This document shows positions 32,915 through 38,359 of a DNA stretch of 38,359 bases, in pieces. The position numbers were made by a program, and so were the translations under genes. Where the stretch lies: positions 1 to 38,359 of the forward strand of contig NZ_JACJHR010000082.1 of assembly GCF_014174495.1 (NCBI RefSeq), in the 5' to 3' direction. The DNA is from Amycolatopsis echigonensis. Its GTDB lineage: Bacteria > Actinomycetota > Actinomycetes > Mycobacteriales > Pseudonocardiaceae. Below the pieces are notes generated by a model. That model was not told the DNA's origin. It was given only the letters and a program-made list of their open reading frames with translations, and ran no database searches. Each line of letters opens with the position of its first letter. The first letter of the stretch is position 1.

Positions 32915-32941
32915 TGTCGAGTTACGGTCGACGCATTCGTC
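32915..32941 (+). promoter_or_regulatory. Candidate ECF42 promoter
   Basis: TGTCGA (32915-32920), then exactly 17 bp, then CGTC (32938-32941). This agrees with the promoter motif reported for ECF42 sigma factors (TGTCGA in the -35, CGA/TC in the -10). It lies 39 bp upstream of the DGPF gene that begins the sigma operon. Confidence 0.7.
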
Positions 32942-32980
32942 TTCCATTACGACGACGCCGGACCGGCCCTCGGAGGACAT

Positions 32981-33343
32981 ATGCTGTATCTGCTGGTGAT
33001 CTACAACTGCGACCGTCCCGAACCCGGCGATCCGGCCTTCCCGGACGCCCTGGCCAGGGTGAACGCGTTCGCCGACGAATGCCGCCGGCGCGGGGTGTTC
33101 GTGTCCGGCCATCCGCTGCAGGGCGAGCACACCGCGACCACGGTCAGCGTCCGCGAGGGGAAGACGCTGATCACCGACGGGCCGTTCCTGGAGACCCACG
33201 AGCATCTCGGCGGCGTTTACGTCCTCGATTGCCGCGATCTCGACGAGGCCCTCGAACTCGCCGCGCTGTGCCCGATGGCCGAGGTCGGCACCATCGAGGT
33301 GCGCCCGGTCGCCGGCGTGCCCGGGCTGTCCCACCAGGCATGA
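32981..33343 (+). CDS. YciI-family DGPF protein
   Basis: 120 residues; GGAGG precedes ATG 32981. It is a single YCII/DGPF domain with the DGPF motif at 66-69 (TDGPFLETHEHLGG). Such proteins are small, of unknown biochemical role, and are the characteristic partners and targets of ECF42 sigma factors. The stop overlaps the sigma start (ATGA), so the two are translationally coupled. Confidence 0.88.
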   Translation: MLYLLVIYNCDRPEPGDPAFPDALARVNAFADECRRRGVFVSGHPLQGEHTATTVSVREGKTLITDGPFLETHEHLGGVYVLDCRDLDEALELAALCPMAEVGTIEVRPVAGVPGLSHQA

Positions 33344-34545
33344 CGTCGCCGCTGCTGCGGGAGGTCTACCGCGAGCACCGGGCCCGGATGCTCGCGGCGC
33401 TGGTCCGCGTCCTCGGCGACTTCGAACTCGCCGAGGACGCGCTGCAGGACGCGTGCGCGCTCGCCCTGCGCAACTGGGGCGACGAGCCGCCGGACGATCC
33501 CATGGCGTGGCTGCTCACCTCCGCCCGCAACAGCGCGATCGACCGGCTCCGGCGCGCCCGCCGCGGCCAGGAGAAGCTCGCTCAGCTCGGCGAACAGCCG
33601 GAGGTCGCGGTGGAACCGTCCGAGGACAGCCTGCTCGCGATCGGCGACGAACGGCTCAGCCTCATCTTCACCTGCTGCCACCCCGCGCTCGCTGAGGAGG
33701 CGCGCGTCGCGTTGACGCTGCAGGCGGTGGCCGGGCTGACCGCGGCGCAGATCGCGCGGACATTCCTGGTGAGCGAGGCAACGCTGGCGCAGCGGCTGGT
33801 GCGGGCCAAACGCAAGATCCGCGACGCCCGGATCAGCCTCGCGGTCCCGGCCGATCATCTGCTTTCCGAGCGGCTGTCCGGGGTCTCGGCGGTGCTGTAC
33901 TTGATCTTCACCCAAGGCTACACCGCGCCGGAACACCGCGAGCTGCAACAGGAAGCGATCCGGCTGGCGAAACTGGTCGCGACGCTCATGCCGGACGAAC
34001 CCGAAGCGCTCGGCCTGGTTTCGCTGCTGCTCGTGCATGATTCGCGCACCGCTGCTCGTTACACGCCGGACGGCGACGTCGTGTTACTCGAAGACCAGGA
34101 CCGAAGTCGTTGGGACCACAGCGAAATCACCGAAGCGATCGGCCTGCTGGACCGTGCGCTGCGCTTCGGGATGCCTGGGCCGTATCAACTGCAAGCCGCC
34201 ATCGCCGTCCAACATGCGCAGGCCCGTTCCGCGGCGGACACCGACTGGACGGCGATCGCTGGGCTGTATCACCGGTTGTACGAAATGAATCCGTCGCCGG
34301 TGGTCGCGTTGAACCACGCTGTCGCGGTCGCCATGGCCACCAGTCCGGAGGAAGGACTGGCGCTCATCGACGGCATCGACGGGCTAGACCGGTATCACCT
34401 GATGCACGCCGCGCGCGCCGATCTGTTGCGCCGTCTCGGCCGTACCGCCGAGGCGATGGCCGCGTACCGGCGCGCCCACGAACTCGCTGTCAACCCAGCC
34501 GATCGGCGTTTTCTCGCCGGTCGCTTAGCCACCTTGGAGTCCTGA
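33340..34545 (+). CDS. ECF42 sigma factor with C-terminal DUF6596/TPR-like domain
   Basis: 401 residues, twice an ordinary ECF sigma. Sigma-2 (about 6-72) includes DFELAEDALQDACALALRNW; sigma-4 holds VAGLTAAQIARTFLVSEATLAQRL. The remaining 200 residues form the ECF42 extension (LYLIFTQGYTAPEHRELQQEAI) ending in TPR-like helices (AMAAYRRAHELAVNPADRRF). No anti-sigma gene is adjacent, in line with the idea that this extension regulates ECF42. It overlaps DGPF by 4 nt and is followed by an AhpD-like gene with a 1-nt overlap (TGATG). Confidence 0.92.
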   Translation: MTSPLLREVYREHRARMLAALVRVLGDFELAEDALQDACALALRNWGDEPPDDPMAWLLTSARNSAIDRLRRARRGQEKLAQLGEQPEVAVEPSEDSLLAIGDERLSLIFTCCHPALAEEARVALTLQAVAGLTAAQIARTFLVSEATLAQRLVRAKRKIRDARISLAVPADHLLSERLSGVSAVLYLIFTQGYTAPEHRELQQEAIRLAKLVATLMPDEPEALGLVSLLLVHDSRTAARYTPDGDVVLLEDQDRSRWDHSEITEAIGLLDRALRFGMPGPYQLQAAIAVQHAQARSAADTDWTAIAGLYHRLYEMNPSPVVALNHAVAVAMATSPEEGLALIDGIDGLDRYHLMHAARADLLRRLGRTAEAMAAYRRAHELAVNPADRRFLAGRLATLES

Positions 34546-35393
34546 TGAGACTGTCCATTCTCGACAACGGACATCGTCTGCGAGCCAAGCTGTTCCTGTC
34601 GATCACGTCGAAGCAGCCGCCGGACATCGTGAAGATGCTGCTGTACCGTCCCGGTTTTCTCACCCGGCCGCTGCTGGACCTCACCGCTCCGGCGATGCGC
34701 GGCCCGTCGTACTGGACGGCCGGGGAGCGCGAATTCCTCGCTATGTCAACGGCGTTGCTGCACGAGTGCCCGTTCTGCATCGACTCGCACGCCGAACTGA
34801 CCCGGATCGCCGGACAAGGCGAGATCGATCCCTCACAGCCGGACGCGGCTCGGCCGGAGGTGCGCACCGTCCGAGCGTTCCTGGAGACCGTCACGCTGAA
34901 CCCGGATCAGATCGTGCTGCCGGATCTTCCGCGTGCGGCGATTGATGAAGCGCTGCGGGTGAACCTGGTGTGGAACGTCGTGAACCGGCTCGCGAACTCG
35001 TTCGGTTTCGTGCTTCGCGAAGGACAACTGGAGAGCGGAACCCGGGCCCTGCACCGGTTCGGGTATCGGTTCCCCGGCTTCCTGCTCGCCGGTGGTCCGG
35101 CCGACAAGCATGAGGATCCGGTAGAGAACATGCGGTATTCGGTGTTCACCGCGCCCGCAGTGACCGACCAGGCGCTTCGCGTCGCGGCCGCGAGCGGCGA
35201 CGGCCTGCCCGCTCCGTTGGAGCCGTTCGCGGCGAAGGTCCGCGACGCGTCCTATCGGCTCACTGACGCCGATTTCGCCGAGCTGACCACGAAATACCAG
35301 GAAGACGAGGTCTACGAGATCACTGTCGCCGCGGCCGTGGGCGCCGCGTTGCGCAGTTTCGATGCGGGACAGCGCGCACTTCTTGCCGCGTAA
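34545..35393 (+). CDS. AhpD/carboxymuconolactone decarboxylase-like protein
   Basis: 282 residues. The peroxidase-type motif ECPFCIDSH provides E74, C75, C78 and H82, the CxxC-His set of AhpD-like alkylhydroperoxidases and carboxymuconolactone decarboxylases. The N-terminal REFLAMSTALLH helix and C-terminal YEITVAAAVGAALRSF fit the all-helical fold. ATG 34545 overlaps the sigma stop by 1 nt, so it is the third gene of the ECF42 operon, suggesting a role in the same stress response. Substrate is unknown. Confidence 0.85.
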   Translation: MRLSILDNGHRLRAKLFLSITSKQPPDIVKMLLYRPGFLTRPLLDLTAPAMRGPSYWTAGEREFLAMSTALLHECPFCIDSHAELTRIAGQGEIDPSQPDAARPEVRTVRAFLETVTLNPDQIVLPDLPRAAIDEALRVNLVWNVVNRLANSFGFVLREGQLESGTRALHRFGYRFPGFLLAGGPADKHEDPVENMRYSVFTAPAVTDQALRVAAASGDGLPAPLEPFAAKVRDASYRLTDADFAELTTKYQEDEVYEITVAAAVGAALRSFDAGQRALLAA

Positions 35394-35397
35394 CGCG

Positions 35398-35429
35398 AAC
35401 CGGCGGCCAGGAGTACCCGGCCGCCGGTT
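35398..35429. terminator. Hairpin between convergent AhpD-like and lipoprotein genes
   Basis: AACCGGCGGCC (35398-35408) and GGCCGCCGGTT (35419-35429) form an 11-bp perfect stem in the 52-bp convergent gap. U-tract is weak. Confidence 0.65.
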
Positions 35430-35445
35430 GGTGTCCACTGTCCGC

Positions 35446-36336
35446 TCAGGGGCGGTAAAGCTCCTTGACGACGTCGATGTTGTCGTTCTTGTCGACGTGG
35501 ATCTCGGCGTGCAGCGGGCTCGAGCCGTTCAGCGCCTCCATCAGGGCCTCCTCGGTGCACGGGTTCGTGCCGCGGCCCTGCGGGTCGAGCGCGACCTCGC
35601 CGCCCGGGCACAGTTCAGCGGCACCGAAGACCTGCGCGGTCTTGCTCACCGGAAGGCGGTAGGCAGTGGCGTCGCTGGGAACGAACTTGCCGTCGTCCGG
35701 GCCGCCGTTCTTCCAGGTGATCAACTGGAACTGAGCCATGTTGACCGAACGGTCGAAGCCGGTGAACTGCACGGTCTGCGTCGTGTTCGGGAAGCGGCGC
35801 GTCGGGGCGGCGGGCTGGCCGGTGCCGCCCTTGCCCGCGGTCGGCGCGGTCTTGATCATGAACTCGGCGCCGCCGTCCTTGCCGCAGTTCACCACGCCCT
35901 GGGCGAATTCCTCTTCCGCACCCAATGCGCAGTCCCAGTGCCCTTCAATACCGAGGACACGGTGACCGGGGCCTTCGCCCTGCGTCGGCGCCAATTCGTA
36001 GTACTTCGTCATGACATTGAACGCTTCGACGCATCCCGGAACGGACCCGCTCGCGCTTTCCACGGCGATCAGATCCATTTTCGGTCCATTGGCCGGGCCG
36101 ACCTGTCCGCCGAGCTTGCTGCAGTTGACGTCACCGTCCGGAAGAGGAGAAGTGCCTGCCGCACCGGCCGAACCGCCCTGCGGGTTCTGCTTGACCGCTG
36201 CCGTGTCGGAAATGCTCTTCGCCGCGGAACCATTTCCGTCGACATTGTTTCCGCTGCACGCGGAAAGCAAAGCGGTCGCGGCGACCGCGCCGCCGACCAT
36301 GACCAGCTTCATCGACTTCATCGCGGTGAATCCCAT
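35446..36336 (-). CDS. Exported lipoprotein of unknown function
   Basis: 296 residues. A short basic start (MKSMK) leads into a hydrophobic segment ending in the lipobox LLSAC with C27 as the lipid anchor. A Gly/Ser/Asn-rich spacer follows, then a domain with six or so Cys (VNCSKLG, VPGCVEAF, HWDCALG, VNCGKDG, ELCPGGE, TNPCTEE), probably disulfide-bonded outside the membrane. No known catalytic motif was recognised. GGGGAG precedes ATG 36336. It lies between the ECF42 operon and the TetR gene without an obvious partner. Confidence 0.8.
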   Translation of the reverse strand: MGFTAMKSMKLVMVGGAVAATALLSACSGNNVDGNGSAAKSISDTAAVKQNPQGGSAGAAGTSPLPDGDVNCSKLGGQVGPANGPKMDLIAVESASGSVPGCVEAFNVMTKYYELAPTQGEGPGHRVLGIEGHWDCALGAEEEFAQGVVNCGKDGGAEFMIKTAPTAGKGGTGQPAAPTRRFPNTTQTVQFTGFDRSVNMAQFQLITWKNGGPDDGKFVPSDATAYRLPVSKTAQVFGAAELCPGGEVALDPQGRGTNPCTEEALMEALNGSSPLHAEIHVDKNDNIDVVKELYRP

Positions 36337-36514
36337 TGTGCTCTCCCCTGCGCCAGTGTCTTTGGTGAATCTCTACCCCCAAAGACGTGAAGCACCGAAT
36401 GACGTTGCCCGGAAGTTCCGCGGAGAGCCATAGTTGCCCCAATGTCGCCCCCGCTTGGTCCGCGCGGGCACGACCCCGACCGGCCTCGCAACCCGTCGCG
36501 GTGCGGCCGGAGAG

Positions 36515-37123
36515 CTAGGCCGCGAGACCGAGCGCCGCCAGCCACACCCGAGTCAGCGTCGCCGCCGCGTCGTCCAGCGAGCTGTCGGCGACAAACGCCT
36601 GGTAGAAGACGCGTTCGGTCATCCAGACCAACGCAGTGGCGACCTCCGCCGCGGTTCCAGAGGGCAGTCCGGCGCGCTCGGCGACACCGGCCATGGTGTC
36701 GGCGAGCGCCACCACCGCGGAGCGCCAGGCCTGGTCGATCGCCGGAACCGACGGCGACAGTTCGACCGCCGTGCGCATCACCGTGCCGTGCTCGCGCCAC
36801 ATCCGGGCGGTCTGCGCGATCCCCTGCCGGACCGCGTCGCCGGGAGCGGCAGCGGCCGCGTCCACCGCGTCCACCTCGGTGCGCAGCCTGGTCACCGTCC
36901 GCTCGACCAGCGCGGCGAGCACCTCGTTCTTGGAGCCGAAGTAGAAGTAGAGCGCCCCCCGGGTGATCCCGGCTTCCTGCGCGATCGTCGCCACGGTCAT
37001 GCCGTCCGCGCCCACGGAATCCAGCTGCTGCTCCGCCGCGTCGAGAATCGCGCGTTCGCGCAGGTCTCCCTTGGTCGGAGCCGTCCGGCGACGGGTGCGG
37101 GTGCCTCGCTCTTCCACCAGCAC
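36515..37123 (-). CDS. TetR/AcrR family regulator of the adjacent SDR
   Basis: 202 residues. A basic N-terminus (TRTRRRTAPTKGDLRERA) precedes the HTH (TVATIAQEAGITRGALYFYFGSKNEVLAALVER). The C-terminal domain is helical with VWMTERVFYQAFV near the end. It is divergent from the SDR gene with a 66-bp gap that contains two copies of a 15-bp imperfect palindrome, the probable operator. Inducer unknown. Confidence 0.85.
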   Translation of the reverse strand: MLVEERGTRTRRRTAPTKGDLRERAILDAAEQQLDSVGADGMTVATIAQEAGITRGALYFYFGSKNEVLAALVERTVTRLRTEVDAVDAAAAAPGDAVRQGIAQTARMWREHGTVMRTAVELSPSVPAIDQAWRSAVVALADTMAGVAERAGLPSGTAAEVATALVWMTERVFYQAFVADSSLDDAAATLTRVWLAALGLAA

Positions 37124-37144
37124 GTTCTATCACGACGACTATTT

Positions 37145-37180
37145 TCTACGCAGTGCAGATTTTTCTCGACGCGGTGTAGA
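37145..37180. promoter_or_regulatory. Tandem 15-bp operator repeats of the TetR/SDR pair
   Basis: TCTACGCAGTGCAGA (37145-37159) and TCGACGCGGTGTAGA (37166-37180) match at 12 of 15 positions and start 21 bp apart, i.e. two helical turns. Each is an imperfect palindrome (TCTnC...GnAGA). The second ends 9 bp before the SDR start, so bound repressor would block transcription. Confidence 0.7.
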
Positions 37181-37189
37181 GTTGGCTTC

Positions 37190-38041
37190 ATGACCAAGCT
37201 CTTCCTGATCACCGGCGTCAGCTCTGGCCTCGGCCGAGCCTTCGCCGAGGCCGCGCTCCAGGCTGGCCACACTGTCGTCGGCACCGTCCGCAAGCAGGCC
37301 GACGCTGCGGAGTTCGAGCAGCTGAGGCCGGGCAAATCCCTCGCGCGCATCCTCGATGTCACCGACGACGACGCGGTGTTCCGGACGGTGGACGAGATCG
37401 AAGCCGAGGTGGGCCCGATCGACGTCGCCATCGCCAACGCCGGGTATGGCCACGAGGGCGTCTTCGAAGAGTCGACGATGGCGGAGCTGCGTGCGCAGTT
37501 CGAGGTGAACGTGTTCGGCGTCGTCGCGACGGTGAAGGCAGTGCTGCCGTACATGCGGCAGCGGCGAAGCGGGCACATTCTCGGCGTCACGTCGATGGCC
37601 GGGCTGATCACCGTGCCGGGCACGTCCTTTTACCAAGGCAGCAAGTTCGCCGTCGAAGGCATTCTCGAAACGGTCGGCAAGGAGGTCGCCCCGTTCGGCG
37701 TGCACGTCACCGCGATCGCGCCGGGATCGTTCCGCACCGACTGGGCGGGACGGTCGATGGTCCGCACCGACCGTTCCCTGCCGGACTACGACCAGGTGAT
37801 GAACCCGGTCCGCGAACACCGCCTCGCGGCGAGCGGCAAACAGCTCGGCAACCCGCGGAAGGCCGCGGAAGCCGTGCTGCACATCCTCGACGTCCCGAAC
37901 CCGCCCGCGCACCTGGTCCTGGGCTCCGACGCCCTCCGCCTCATCGCGAACGGCCGCGCGGCGGTCGACAAGGAGATCGAGGAATGGGCCGAGCTGAGCC
38001 GGTCCACCGACTTCCCGGACGGAGCCCAGTTGCCCGGCTGA
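37190..38041 (+). CDS. Short-chain dehydrogenase/reductase
   Basis: 283 residues. Cofactor-binding TGVSSGLG, structural NAG (IANAGYG), active-site Ser in VTSMAG and Y-x3-K in FYQGSKFA are all intact, in the classical SDR order. The post-motif PGSFRTDWAGRS and a GNPRKAAEAVLHIL C-terminal region resemble SDRs acting on small aldehydes/ketones or steroids; NADP(H) is not certain. It is divergent from the TetR gene and probably repressed by it. It has no strong ribosome site (GGCTTC). Confidence 0.88.
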   Translation: MTKLFLITGVSSGLGRAFAEAALQAGHTVVGTVRKQADAAEFEQLRPGKSLARILDVTDDDAVFRTVDEIEAEVGPIDVAIANAGYGHEGVFEESTMAELRAQFEVNVFGVVATVKAVLPYMRQRRSGHILGVTSMAGLITVPGTSFYQGSKFAVEGILETVGKEVAPFGVHVTAIAPGSFRTDWAGRSMVRTDRSLPDYDQVMNPVREHRLAASGKQLGNPRKAAEAVLHILDVPNPPAHLVLGSDALRLIANGRAAVDKEIEEWAELSRSTDFPDGAQLPG

Positions 38042-38143
38042 GCCGCTGCCTGCGACGGTTTCCTCAGTCGCGCGGCGTGCGGCGAGTTCGCTGCAGTTGC
38101 TCGCGTAACGGCCGCTGCCGGGCCATCGGCAGAGGCGAGAACC

Positions 38144-38186
38144 CGATGCCGCAGTGGGTGCATCTGACGCACCCACTGCGGCATCG
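38144..38186. terminator. 18-bp perfect hairpin, probable convergent terminator
   Basis: Eighteen-base arms (38144-38161 and 38169-38186) enclose the 7-nt loop ATCTGAC. It lies between the SDR stop (38041) and the stop of the minus-strand ORF at the right edge. No U-tract is present on either side. Positions 38042-38143 hold nothing else. Confidence 0.6.
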
Positions 38187-38207
38187 AGGTATGCGGACGG
38201 GAGCGGT

Positions 38208-38357
38208 TCAGCCGACGTAACCGGTGAAGGAATGCTGTGCCCGGCACCAGATCGAGATGCCGACAGCACCGGCCGCGCAGCACAGGTCGGGTGCCCCGAG
38301 TCCGCGTGGCCCGTCGAGCAACCCCAACGCACCACCCCGGCCAAGGGGGCGTCCGCG
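38208..38357 (-). CDS. C-terminal end of an unidentified small or truncated protein (runs off window)
   Basis: A minus-strand frame is open from the window edge to TGA 38208-38210. It reads through LGLLDGPRGLGAPDL, then CCAAGAVGISIWC and HSFTGYVG. Third positions are mostly G/C in the second half. No family was recognised. The short Gly-rich segment followed by a Cys/Ser/Thr-containing tail could be the end of a peptide precursor or of an ordinary protein; the start lies outside the window. Confidence 0.35.
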   Translation of the reverse strand, partial: RGRPLGRGGALGLLDGPRGLGAPDLCCAAGAVGISIWCRAQHSFTGYVG

Positions 38358-38359
38358 CC

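Overview
This is a high-GC (about 70%) chromosomal window from an actinobacterium, most likely a member of the Pseudonocardiaceae such as Amycolatopsis. This rests on GTG starts, mycothiol-type enzymes, a WhiB7 regulator, and a gene order that matches the mycobacterial Rv3193c-Rv3198c block (UPF0182, PDZ/Lon protease, DUF2342, Rv3196-like, ABC1 kinase, whiB7, uvrD2). That block is followed by the Rv2219-Rv2220-like block (DUF4191, RDD, glnA1). No insertion sequence, integrase, phage gene or CRISPR array was seen.

Left part (1-15.7 kb): an initiator tRNA-Met with its terminator, a large UPF0182 membrane protein, PPA1309 and MpaB-like genes, a TetR regulator with a palindromic operator, the PDZ/Lon-like protease, a DUF2342 protein, a YgjP-type metalloprotease, an orphan E1-like/TOMM leader-binding protein and an ABC1 kinase. 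An AbiEi-like protein, a mycothiol-dependent enzyme and a methyltransferase coupled to a mini zinc-ribbon protein follow. Two pairs of DnaA-box-like 9-mers lie in intergenic gaps.

Middle (15.7-23 kb): a 950-bp gene-free, repeat-rich stretch, then the whiB7 locus read leftwards. whiB7 has a promoter with an AT-rich block before the -35, a leader of about 0.5 kb holding a 92-codon ORF with coding-like codon use, an intrinsic terminator between that ORF and whiB7, and a small basic protein translationally coupled to whiB7. uvrD2, DUF4191, an RDD protein and glnA1 follow. The glnA1 upstream region carries a near-perfect four-half-site GlnR box.

Accessory part (23-38 kb): an arsenic cluster (arsM, arsR, arsC, acr3, arsR, divergent arsI) covers arsenate reduction, arsenite export, methylation and C-As bond cleavage. 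A membrane-protein gene broken by three frame changes separates it from a Tat-exported latex-clearing protein (Lcp), which converges on a regulator made of two tandem TetR domains. Next come an XRE-cupin regulator, an AraC regulator with a secreted intradiol dioxygenase fused to a carbohydrate-binding module, an ECF42 sigma operon (DGPF/YciI, sigma, AhpD-like) with a matching promoter, a lipoprotein, and a TetR/SDR divergent pair with two 15-bp operator repeats spaced 21 bp. The right edge holds the end of an unidentified Cys-containing peptide or protein behind an 18-bp hairpin.

The most interesting unexplained structures are the whiB7 leader ORF/attenuator with its coupled downstream gene, the repeat field beyond it, and the partial small ORF at the right edge. 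All calls come from reading the sequence; no database search was run.
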